A DNA stretch of 64,000 nt, from contig OX291545.1 in the NCBI GenBank assembly GCA_946406115.1, positions 24,919,153 through 24,983,152 on the forward strand, in the 5' to 3' direction. The position numbers were made by a program, and so were the translations under genes. Below are positions 1 to 11,400 of this stretch, in pieces (the first letter of the stretch is position 1; the number at the start of each line of letters is the position of its first letter). Source of the stretch: Apoda limacodes. Its lineage: Eukaryota; Arthropoda; Insecta; Lepidoptera; Limacodidae. The notes under the pieces are model-generated. The model had not been told where the DNA came from and did no database searches. It saw only the letters and a list, made by a program, of their open reading frames with translations.

Positions 1-103
1 AGGGTTCCATTTTTTGCATTTATCTACGGAACCCTAATGGAAACGGTTTAATAAATCGTTGGTGACTACGAATATAATCCCAGAAATCTAAAAGTAACAG
101 TAC

Positions 104-1259
104 CTCATTGCATTTCTCGGTATTCCATGAATTACCACAGCTCTGCCAAGGCAACGGCGAGGTAAATGAATGGTGTATGTAAAGGAGAGGATATGACATT
201 ATTGCAGCAAAATATATCACTGCTATTACATTCAAAACCACCACAGCGTAACCTGCTCCTGTAAAAAGCATTTAAAATTGGCTATTTTTAATGAGAAACA
301 AGTGAAATTAAGAGTTAAAATAAACCCCCGACACAAAAAACTTTTTTCGGAGTCCGTGATAAGAAGATTTTGTTTACAATTCCTTTGGTTATACTACTAT
401 GAATGAACATCGGGACATACAGTGAGTCTAAATACAATATATATATGCTGAAAGCTACCTGGGAGTTAGGTTATCTGCAAAGTGATCTGATTGTAGTATC
501 TGATCAAGGTTGTCATCTTGCCATATTAGTTATGTTATCCTAACTGTGTATCAAAGGAGATCGCCCAAGCTCGGCGCAAAAGCAACTTATCCCTTATTTA
601 TACGTTTTCTATACAAATATTTTAGACCAAAAAAAAACCGCATTGCAATCGGTTCGTCCGTCAGGTCGCTACTTTTCCACAGACAGACAGACAAAGACAC
701 ACTAAAAAAGGTTGCAAACTTATAAGTAAGTAAGTAAGTAAATGATTTATTAGGCACACAACAACACCAACAATGAAACAAAAATACAATTACAACAGCT
801 TAACACAAAGAACTAATTTTTTTTTTACAATAAAACACTACAATTACAATAATAATAATTACAATCTTATATAACACCTCTTGGTTTTTGTGTCGGGGGT
901 TAGAAAGCACAAAGTTACCTTTGAACAAAGGATTTATGTTGAAGACAGATATACACCCTGCACTCGCAAATTGTCCTAACGTCGTTTCCAAATACACAAG
1001 TGGAATACCGCATATGAAAAGAGTAAGAAAATATGGAACTAAAAATGCTCCTGTAAAAAAATAAAATAAAATTATAGTAAAAATTCAAATTATGTATGTG
1101 ATACATTGGAAATTTCAACATACTAAATTAGTTACCTCCACCGTTTTTATAACACAGATACGGAAATCTCCATATGTTCCCAATTCCAACAACGTATCCA
1201 AGACATGACAGTAGATACTCCAGCTGACTTCCCCATTTCTCGTGCTGACTCCGCGACAT
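104..1259 (-). CDS. SLC6 family sodium-coupled transporter, N-terminal part (gene continues off the left edge)
   Basis: Three coding exons read on the minus strand: 1136-1259, 919-1050 and 104-258, with donors AG|GTAAC, AAAG|GTAAC and GAG|GTACT. Phases are 1, 1 and 0, giving the first 96 residues. The start at 1259 follows an in-frame TAA. Exon 1 carries W9 and the TM1 motif [17 protein letters not shown]. Exon 2 gives TM2 ([14 protein letters not shown]). Exon 3 gives TM3 and the start of extracellular loop 2 with the conserved cysteine pair in [17 protein letters not shown]6 carriers move amino acids or transmitters into cells with sodium, usually with chloride, at the plasma membrane. The position that is aspartate in monoamine carriers is Gly25 here, as in amino-acid, GABA and glycine carriers. 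The substrate cannot be fixed from this part. The N-terminus before TM1 is only eight residues, shorter than usual for the family, so an upstream exon could be missing. The remaining exons lie left of the window. Confidence 0.9.
723..741. repeat. (TAAG)n microsatellite
   Basis: About five tandem copies of a 4-bp unit lie in the second intron of the SLC6 gene, inside an AT-rich stretch with no other recognisable feature. Confidence 0.8.
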
Positions 1260-1666
1260 TTACAAGACACAAACCCGATTACATCCAACAAGAGACTGCT
1301 TATATCGTTGATCGAGAATAAGGAAACAGCCTATTATGTTGTTTAAAATATTAAAGTATTGTCACTCTCGGGTATAAGAATCCTTTTATTATCAATTGTA
1401 ATGGATATGCATTCTATTAAAATACAGGCTAAAGTGTGTGTCATTCTGGTTGTATGAGAATTATTGTAGATGTCTAGAAATGAACAGGTATGAACCAATT
1501 ATGTTAAAAGTTTGTATAAAGTGTTATCGTTTTTGGGATTTCACTTAAAAATTAAGAATAACATGTCACGGGCTTTTTTTTTTATAAAATTATGCCTTAA
1601 GAGGGTAAAATGGCAGGATATGGATAATTTAGAAGTATGACCGCTTAATACGATGGGATTAAATGA

Positions 1667-1705
1667 ATTATTAGAAATCGTTCAAATCACTCGATTTCTA
1701 ATAAT
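1667..1705. repeat. Perfect 14-bp hairpin, 11-nt loop
   Basis: ATTATTAGAAATCG at 1667-1680 is repeated in exact inverted form at 1692-1705. It lies in the spacer upstream of the SLC6 start. Function unknown; it may be a relic of a small inverted-repeat element. Confidence 0.85.
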
Positions 1706-1983
1706 GTTATGAAACATTTATAAAAATCAGCTTTGCTACTTTAACATTAAAGTATAGAATATTTTGTACCTTTCGTACCTATTACCCGTAAAGGGGTCCC
1801 GCTTTCAATCTGGCAACGCATATATTTATTAACTACATAATTATCTAAATACTAGCTGGCCCGGCAGACGTTGTTCTGTCCTTAAAGTTGATGCGCTGTA
1901 GCGATATCTGTTACAACAAAGGAGTAGCTATTGCCCACGGCTACACCCGCGTGGACCTCTATTAGATGCTTACCCAATCTGAA

Positions 1984-2100
1984 TGTGTTTATGACGATAA
2001 ACTAACTTACACCGCCATCTGTTAGAAATGTATGGAACAAGGACATGTTTATATGGATAAACTAACTTACACCGCCATCTGATACAAATGTATGGAAATC
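1984..2100. repeat. Imperfect tandem duplication, unit about 60 bp
   Basis: Two consecutive units begin with ATGTTTAT and share the core ACTAACTTACACCGCCATCT. They differ by a few substitutions. The copies sit inside a longer interspersed repeat that begins near 1853. Confidence 0.75.
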
Positions 2101-2201
2101 TTAGCCAGCGCACGCCATGTAAAGCTCTCAGTCGGCAATCATCCGACATCTTGAACATTTATCGTCATATTTCAACAAATAGATTTTTATTTCAACGAAT
2201 T

Positions 2202-2234
2202 GTAGAGTGATTCAATCCTCTTGAATCACTCTAC
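2202..2234. repeat. Perfect 14-bp hairpin, 5-nt loop
   Basis: GTAGAGTGATTCAA at 2202-2215, loop TCCTC, then the exact inverted copy at 2221-2234. It lies about 200 bp beyond the LRRC43-like stop codon, past its likely polyadenylation signal, so it is probably outside the mature mRNA. Confidence 0.85.
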
Positions 2235-2414
2235 CTATTGATGAAAACCGCATTGTAATCTGTTGCGTAGTTTAAAAGTTTAAAAGCTTTATTTCATAGG
2301 TGTAGGGGCTCTGGAATCTCATGCACCCGATTAGTATAAGGTATCGTGTATGTGTATATGCGTAATACTTTACGAAAGTAAATAAAAAAAGTACAGAAAC
2401 GATTATAAGTACAT

Positions 2415-2420
2415 TTTATT
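2415..2420 (-). promoter_or_regulatory. Polyadenylation signal AATAAA for LRRC43-like gene
   Basis: AATAAA on the minus strand starts about 19 bases after the stop codon at 2439-2441. It is the first such hexamer downstream and would give a very short 3' UTR. Assignment is by position only. Confidence 0.5.
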
Positions 2421-2438
2421 AAAATAATAACAATAGAA

Positions 2439-5400
2439 TTAAAAACTCAAAGTTTGAATTCCGAAACCGAAATGGCAAGTGAGATTATCAGGCGGTACCT
2501 GCCTGGTGCTTTGTAAGTTCAGCTCCACTTCGGATTTAACCTTTGCTTTCAAACTTTTATTTTTAGCCGATTTCGGTGTTGGTTTTTGGGGAGCTTGGGT
2601 GTATTGAAGAATCTGTAATTGATATAATTATTGTGATAAAAGAAAAAAAATAGAAGCCATACCATGTCAAAGGTTTCTTGGAAGTTAATAACCGTGATTT
2701 TAGATAGTATAATGAAATCTATCTAACACAAGACTAGAAAGTTCATTTATTACATGTCACACTGCCTGCCTATAACAAATATTTAACAACAAACCATACA
2801 AATGAAAGTTCTTATAAACTCGCTGTAATGAAACCCATCAACAACGGAAACAAATCAATCACAACTATCGATATGTTAAGCTATTGCATAGCTTTTATAG
2901 CGGGCTCTGAGTGCGGCGACCCAATCAAGAAATCCCGTAACGAAAATAAAACCAAACAATCGTCTAATGTCGTTTCAGTTCGGTAGACTTCGGCACGGTG
3001 TTTGTGTGCGTGCGACTAGACGTATGCGTCGAGACTAGCTGATAGCTCACTGACCTACTACTACCCACTGGACTGGCTGCTGTCAAACGTTTTTTGTGCC
3101 TACTTGAATAACGCCATTTTTTAGATACGGAAGTCTATAGAACTAAAATTAGTGATGTCCGCAAGTCGACATTATATCTGTGATATATCGATATATTATG
3201 TTTTAGAAATAGACAGTTTTTTAACCCAACAACAACAAAAAAACTCTTTGGCGGTTTTCAACATTCAACTGTGTTGCCACTTACCAGTAGCTCTATCTTT
3301 GTTGAAATCGGGTTTTTTTAAAAAAATATATCAATAAAACCTGTATATTGTATGAATATTGTAACTTCAATGTATTGTTTCTATACGTACCGCCTGTCGA
3401 TTGGAATGGGTCTGATCGCAGCACGCCATTTCCTCATCATAGAAATATGGTCCCAGTTTGACCATGTAAGCCTCCTTCCTAACTAGAGAAATGGTTCGAA
3501 CTGCTTTATGATATAAAGTATCTATTTCTAAATTCGTAGAAACGTTAAGAGATCAATAATTTCAGCAGTAGACTTGTGTCAAATTAAAACTAGCTTATGT
3601 CATATAGAAACAGTTTATTCAGAATTTAGAGGGTCAGTTCTTTGTCGCCGAAGAGCATAGCTGAGTTTGGTAAGCCGACCGTGCACCTCCAGGACCACTG
3701 TAGAGAACTGGGTAGTTCATGATAACCCGCGTATAAGAAAAACTACCTATATTGAAATCTGTTTATCGACACATTTTGAAGCTACGATGCCACAGGCAGC
3801 TAAAAAGCAAGACAGACAGACAAAGGCTTCAAATGTATCAACATCCTGCTTTCTAAGTCGAAGGTATGCCAGTATCGAAGAGAAGACTGACTGCGTTTTA
3901 CAACATTCTAAATATTACAATTTCCATGTCCATATTGGCCAGCTTTCTAAATATCGATATTGAAATTATGACTTCTTTGAATCACTAGCAAATTCTTAAC
4001 AACACATTAATGAACATCAATTTTGTCGAAATTCAATATTGTACTGTATATTAGCAGTACAGTATTGCAATAACAATTTTTTATTAAATCAGATAGTTTA
4101 CATATAAATTTTACATCTATTTTGAATAAAAACAACACTAAATGCACGTACCTGTGAAACGACGTTTTACTCCTCTTTTTGTAGCAACGTTTGCATAAGA
4201 CACATTTCCTCATATAATATTTGTAAGCTCGTTATTACATAAAAAAATTGAAAATCTCACTAAAACACCGACAAATTAAGTTAAATTCGGCAAATTTTTA
4301 TGATGTTTACAATCTACCAAGACAGCCATGTACAATATACGTTCCAAAATTAGTTCCCTGAGACTTCCGCGGTGGCGTTTCAAATTGACACACAAAACTA
4401 GCTGTTATTTGTATAGAAAAGCCAGTCCAGTGGGTAGCAGAAGAGGTCAGTGTGCTAGCTGCTCATAATTATTTCTAATCTAATATATGGCGATTATGAG
4501 TAGTACAGGAAGGTTAGATATGGGATTTTAATTCTATGACAGATTGAGATGTCAAATATACTACGTCAAAAAGTAAATAAACAAACATTATTATTTCTTG
4601 TCATATTTGTCTTGTGACATATTTGAGTGTTAAGCGCGAATTCCGTGTTAAGGACATTGGTTCTGTACAATTAAATATGACGTATGAGTTGTTTTGTAAC
4701 ATATTTGAATGTTAAGCGCGAATCGTGTGTAAAGGTTTCCACTTCTGCCGGCACTCCATGAGTGCAACTCGTTTTGGATCGGGTTGTGTGCATGACACAT
4801 GAGTCCGAACGAGACAGTGGCCCGAGGAGCCAAGTGGCGCATCCACTGAGACGGAATATCTGTCCGGACGTCTAGTCGGTAGAAGGTCCATTAAGGACTT
4901 TTGTATGGTCTTTTGTATCTGGTATTCTAATTGGAGAAAGTATTAAATGAGAGAATCCATAGGTCAGAGCAAATTCATGGGCAGATATCCCTTTGTAGTT
5001 ATTGGTTCAACAACTGAGAGCGAAATCAGACGAATACGTAAGCAGCTGTTTTATAATTGCATAAATGCAATAGCTTTAACGCGGCAGGCCCCGAGTGCCA
5101 CTGTTCTTTTTTTTATATCGATGATCGCAACCCATACCGATGTTGTATAAAAGGTGAAGAAACATGACGATATTATATATACTTGCTCAAGAGGATATTC
5201 ATCGGCTCAGCCGTTTTACGCTCTACCTGCAAAAGCACAGGCCTCTTATTACAGAAAAGGGCTCTTAGGTCATTGTCCACCACCCTGGCCTGGTGCGAGT
5301 TAACGACCGTTGTCGACCAGTCATAGTGTATCAGAGTTTTCAAGCCGCCCATAAGGCTTAACGACGACTCAGTTGTATATATAGGAAGAGTGAATCTTGC

Positions 5401-8400
5401 TATAAGTTTAATTATATGGCACATATACATACATGTTGACCCTACTTTATCTTATTCAAATCCCAGATGTTTCTGGTCATGTTCAAGTCAGAGTAATAAA
5501 GGCGGCTTGAAGATTCTGACAGTGTCCGAGTGGCCACAAGTTAGACAACGCCTGCTAATTCGGACTAGGCCAGCGCAGTGGGCCTGTAGTGGGGACAAAC
5601 AACTGGCAAAAACTAACGGACAAGTCTCCATCTCCCCAGTGTATGGCGTCATCGGTACCCAATGTGTTATCCCAATGGAAGTGCTGCGAAGACTGGCTCC
5701 AGTCTGGCTTCCTAAGAGCGCATCTGATGCTGGCCAATGTAACCCTCTGCTCGGTCGGCAGTTTGTGGATTGGATGATCACCCTTCTTGTCACCTTTGCT
5801 TTTTGATGGTGATGTTTGCTGCAAAAATGTAAACTGGCATTAGTATATGTAGGATATCCATAGGAATTCAGAAATTGTTTTATAACTTCAACTTAGCATC
5901 TAACTTAAAATCGCCAACAAATATTAGTTTTTTTTTAAATTACATACTAAAGTGGTAAACAAGCTAATGGTCCAAATAATGTTAAGCGGTTACCGTAAGC
6001 CCTTGGACGCCTGCAACGTAACTGTTATAACTAGTTATACGGTCAACTTGGCTAAAATCTGGTGTAATTTTACCAATGGCCAGAAGTGGTAATACATAGC
6101 GTAGTAAATAAGAATGGAAATTACGTGTGAATTAACGGTAACTGTTTGGCTCTTGGGGTACCCCTGTCTGGTTCTGGGTTTTTTAATAAAAGAACGCCAA
6201 TAACTATAAAACTTTTATGATTTGGGGATGCACTTTTATGGGGTATTGTAGTCCCTAGACAGCACACCGGTAGGGAGCCCATTCCATAACCTATTTCAGT
6301 GTTAACTTAAATTAAATAAATTGTATACAATGTATCATACCAAAGTATAGACAAGTCTTATGGTAACGATTGTCCGAAAGGTGTCACGAAGTGCGACAAG
6401 ATCAGGGCAGAAGATCTTAACGATTGGCTCTTGAAATGTAAGCATCTTGTTCCACGGAACCTTGTTGCTCTCGAAAGTGGTAAAGTTGTGGATCTCAAGG
6501 GGGTTCTCAGTCACGAGTTGCCGGTAGATATCAGACTCATGAGGTGATGCTTCTCCTTCAACTACAAAATTCAGTTAACATATTAAACATTTGCTTAATA
6601 CTGCCCAGTTTTAATGCAGCGAAATAAGCAGAACACTAATCGTACATATTGTATTAAGGTTGGCAAGGAGAAAATTACTAACAAGAGGCTATTTAATAGG
6701 CGCGTCATTACCGCCCGTGAGATTTATAAACGAGCACTTAGCTTTGAAAAAAAAAGGTAAAATTTTGCAAAGAAAAAGCCCGTGGGAGTAATTAAGGTCA
6801 TAGCACCCGCTTTGTTGCTGCTCGTAATAATGACACTGTTTACGAGTAAGTGTGATGAAAAATATTTTAAGCAATTCAAACTCCTCGAATGGCAAAATTT
6901 CGAATTTTGGTTTTACGTAACTGAGAAAGACTCTGATTATTTCTTTCTCTGTGAAATAATAAAAAAAAAAATTATAAAAAAAAACTTAAGTGTTATAAAG
7001 TAGGATTAAATACAGACTAGCAAGCTGATTCCCCAACGATGGGTTCCTCGCGATGGGAACTGTGCAATCTCACTTTTCCCGTCGCGTTGTTTTCGTTTAG
7101 CGGTGGCACTCATATACTATAAATGACTTTTTGTTAAATTTGCCAATTTTCATGTTTTTATTGACAAAAATTACCGAATTCCCACATTCAGTTACATCCC
7201 TTATCTACACTAATATTATAAAGAGGAAGGATTTGTATTTTAGTATTTTTGAATAAATTCAAAAACTACTAGACTGATCTCAAAAATTCTTTTACCAACC
7301 ATTAGAATGCTACATTATCCATTCACGATACCTAAAAAAAATTCAAAAGATCTAGCAGAAAAAAAAGAAAAAATATTTTTCAATGTAATAGGTAGGCCCG
7401 AAAGAAACTTACCTACGCTGGTAACTTTACTGTTAACGCGAGATGGAAGTTTTTCTTCAAAAATCTCCTCGTCTTCGGGAGGGGGCAACAGTTCAGTAAG
7501 AGAGTCATTATGCCGAAACATCAAGAACTGTCTTCGCACTGGATCTAGAAGTGGCAGTTCTAATTCTACGTGAAAATTAGCCACAGTTCCCTAAAATAAA
7601 CATAGTATTGATTTGAATCAGTATTTTTCATTTAAAATTAAATCAGGATCCTAAAATACAAAAAGAGTATGAATCAATAAAGAAGAGCATATCGAGCCGT
7701 GTTTAGTGCTGGGTTCCGTAACTGTTACTCAAACCCTTTTTAGAGTACGCAGACTATTTCAGTGCCAAAGTCCAATGAAACAAAGGAGGGCGCAGACAAG
7801 TGACGATTTCTCACCACGATATTGACTCCCTGAAAAATTTATACAGAAAGGTAAGTTCCGACGGAGGATTCAAAAGGCACCAAACCGTTCGTTGTGCTGA
7901 TCATTGAGGGCTTATGTCAGCCTAGCAGTGGACGTCCGTAGACTGACATAATGTAGTTAAATACAACTTACTAGCAGTATGTAAGCAAAATGGGGCTAAA
8001 CACGGCTTACTTACTGTGCATAAAGTAAAATAATTATGCTCTTATAACAAAAAAACATTCATAAGATTTAAAACGTTATTTTAATATAAAAACATTTAAA
8101 GATATACAATGTAATACTGTTTCATTGAACCTCCAACTAGACAAGAAAAATCAAATACACAAGTAATTTTTTTTACTTTAAGGTTGTGTAGCAAAATGGG
8201 TTAAGCAAGGACACAAATACTCATAAAAAAAATTACTCAAACATAGGATTCTAGTATTGTATTATACTATATATAGTCTGTTTGTATTTTCTGTTTAATA
8301 TTTCGTTCGTGTTAAGGGCGTTACCCGTACTAATTAGAACAAAGCTAATTCCGAAAATGTGCTTCTACAGAAATACTTTTTACAGAATTCTATAGAAACA

Positions 8401-11400
8401 AACTATTTTTAGAACATTTTTTCTAGGAAAAATCTACGAGCTGTAGACAGCACTTTAACTAAAAGTGTCTGTTTTTAACAGATATTTAACGCACATTCTT
8501 TGAATAAAATAGGAGACCGAAAATGTCTATTGGCAGTGCTAGTGGACGTTAGGAACCATCATCGCCAAATGCTGACAGTTTCTGTGTCAGATCTTGTTTT
8601 AAAATTAGAAGAAATAAATATCAACTTATACAAAAATATAGCTATACATAGGTAGTGATTGCCTGAAAAAGGATATAACTATTGCTAACTCCAGTTCTAC
8701 TGATGACTCGATGAGACAAAGAATATGTTTTCCGTTTAGTAGTTAATATTAGTGGAAATAACAGTAGAATCCAGCAAAAAAGCAAATAATTTCTACAGTT
8801 TTTTCCACTGTAGAAATTATATTAAAGTTTTTCCTTTTATTTTATGTACCTATAGAGTGTTCGGTTTTCCCTGCGGTTCTGCCCGCAACTTATTCGGCTA
8901 TCAGCGTGGTATAAATACCGCAACTCCCTAGATATTGTTAGTTAGTATATTAGGTATTATTTTAACTGCTTCTAGGCAGCGTATAAAGATGAAACTTGCA
9001 CCAGATTTCAAGTCAGACCTTCAGCACTACAACTATGAAAAACGCATGCAATTTGGTGCAATCATTTTGGTGTAGTGACCATAGAAACAAACAAATGTAA
9101 ATTCTAAAGATAATTGTTATTTTATGGATTATGGAGATTATGGTATAGTAATATATTTTCCTAAATATCTCCTATGCAGACATCGGCCAGTTTCAATTTT
9201 ATTATACTATGTAAAGTAATATGCATAATACGCACTTTCTCTGGTTTTGGTGGCTGAGGTACTCCCATAATCCGGAATACTGTGAAGTGGAAATAGGTGG
9301 ATCTAAGGTCATGAGGGTGAGGTTCAAAGGGTTCCGGGGGCTGGTCAGTCGGGAGTATCTGGCGAGAGTCTAGCCACTGGAGCCGTGGCAGCTTAGTTAG
9401 GGTTAGCTGAGCGTAGGCAGAACATACCTGGTGACAGGACATAATATCATTTATCGAGTCTGACTGATTATGCCAGACAAGGTTATAAACAAATATATCA
9501 AAAACCAAAAAAAACACCATTTTACCATTTTCCTATTATTTTTTAAAATCTGGTAAAGTATGAAAAAGCAGCCAAAAAACAGCAAATTTGAAAATGCATT
9601 TAACTTTCACTGCATCAAAGTTCCTACCACACTCTTTTTTTTTTACTTTACAGTTGGCTGTTGCAGCCATTACTGCTTCACCGGGCTTTTTTGGGCGAGT
9701 CTCTGAAGGAGCCTCAGGCCGTATAGCTCCCAACGCTCAAGTGCTCCCCGCAGGGTGGGCCTCGGCTTGGGTTGTCGCTCTCGGGGGCGTACCTTCAACC
9801 GGCGTGAGTCTCGAATCCGAAGGTGAATCACCGCCAGGAGGGGAGTTCCCCGTTACGCAGGTGCGGTTGCGATTGATTTGGGGCGAGAAGCGCCCCGGCT
9901 CTCTTGATACCTCGTGTATCCGTTAGGGCGCCGACGAACCCGGGGACGACGGCGTCGTGTGAGGGGGGAGTCCCTATTCGGGGAGGTTGTAGAGACTAAT
10001 CTCGCTATCCGGACAGCGAGATCGTCATCTGGGGCCGTTAGTACGTGCCGAGGCCGCCAAACGATAGTTTTACGACCATGTCGAGGTCGGTCGGGGGGAT
10101 GATACGTTGTGAATTGCACAATTAGTCGATTCGGGTGATTTGGTGTACGCTCGAAAAAGCAGACTACCAGGTCTTTGAAATATTGAGGAATCGTGGGGAG
10201 TCCGAAATTTCTGTCTAGGTCCGCATAGCGGACGTACCAGGAGGCTCCGGAGGCCGCTCTGAGAAAGCGGTTTTGGAGAGTTTGGAGTTTATGGAGATTG
10301 CGTTTGGATAACGCATAGACTACACTAGCATAAGCTAGTATGGGGCGGATGCAAGTTGTGTAAAGATTCAGCTTATTTCTAAGTGACATCTTACTGTACT
10401 TACCTATCATGGGATACCACACTCATGTAGTTCCTACCACACTAGGCAATTGCCGTCTTCATGGAAGACTGTGATTGTGCAACCGTTGCCCAAAAGGGCG
10501 ATAAATCAGATACATCAAATTACAGGCCTATCGCTATAACCTCTCCCATCTCCAAGGTGATGGATCAACACACAGCTTTTAGGATACCTAGAAAAACACG
10601 ACCTGGTCGCTCGACTTTGTAGTGTATCTTACACACCGATGGGCACCAGGCATTGATAGTTAGGGGGAGGAATTGGCATATAGCCTGGACATAGCGAAGG
10701 CGTACGATCGTGTTTGGCACCGGGATCTTTTATCGAAGTTGTAATGTTACGCAGTGCCCGAGGGTTTGTGCAAATGGGTGGATAGCTTTTCGTCCGGTAG
10801 ACGCAAAGACAAGTCTGCGCGTTCACCGCTAAGAAAACCCCATTCACTGTGGTCCCACAGTTCCAGAACACTTTCCTCTCCATCTTCAAGAGAATTGGGA
10901 TCCTTGTTGTTGACATCTCTAGCGATGTTCAGTTACGATATCGTTTATAAGACAAGGTGAAGCTGGCATCCAAAAAACTTGTTTTACTGAACAGAGCGAA
11001 GCAGAACTTTACGTCGGGGCAAAGGTTGCTGCTCTACAAGTCGCAAGTTCGGCCCCTTATGGAGTACTGCTGCTGTCTCTGGGCTGTTGCACCCTAATAC
11101 CAGCTTGGCCCTTTTGACTTGGTTCAACGACGGGCTGTAAGAATTGTCGACCACCTTAAACTCTTTTGCCTTTGAGCCCTTAAGTCTGAGGAGAGACTTT
11201 GCCTCCCTGTATGTGTTCTACCGCTTGTACAATGAGATGTGTGAGGAATTGTTCGAATGATGCCCACGGCTACTTTCTACCATCGCACCGCTCGCCCGCG
11301 AACGCTTGGGTTGTGGAATGAGGGAGCTCATTGGTGCATGCCGAGGTTTTCTCTAAGTATTACAGTATGTGGTTCTTCAAGCAAGAAGTTATTAGATTTT

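Larger units (their letters stand above)
1260..2438. other. Intergenic spacer between SLC6 and LRRC43-like genes
   Basis: No reading frame here looks real. It lies upstream of the SLC6 start and downstream of the LRRC43-like stop, so the SLC6 promoter is expected within it, but I recognise no core promoter. It holds two short perfect hairpins, an interspersed repeat starting near 1853 (CTAGCTGGCCCGGCAGACG, a sequence type I associate with lepidopteran repeats) and a two-copy tandem repeat at about 1984-2100. Confidence 0.6.

Noticed and set aside
5390..5806. Plus-strand 138-codon open frame
   Set aside because: It is antisense to LRRC43-like exon 8 and its intron, with no motif; the minus-strand exon explains the openness.
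9588..9926. Plus-strand 112-codon open frame
   Set aside because: It is the complement of the jockey-like LINE 3' region, and an equivalent open frame appears in the second copy at 48600.
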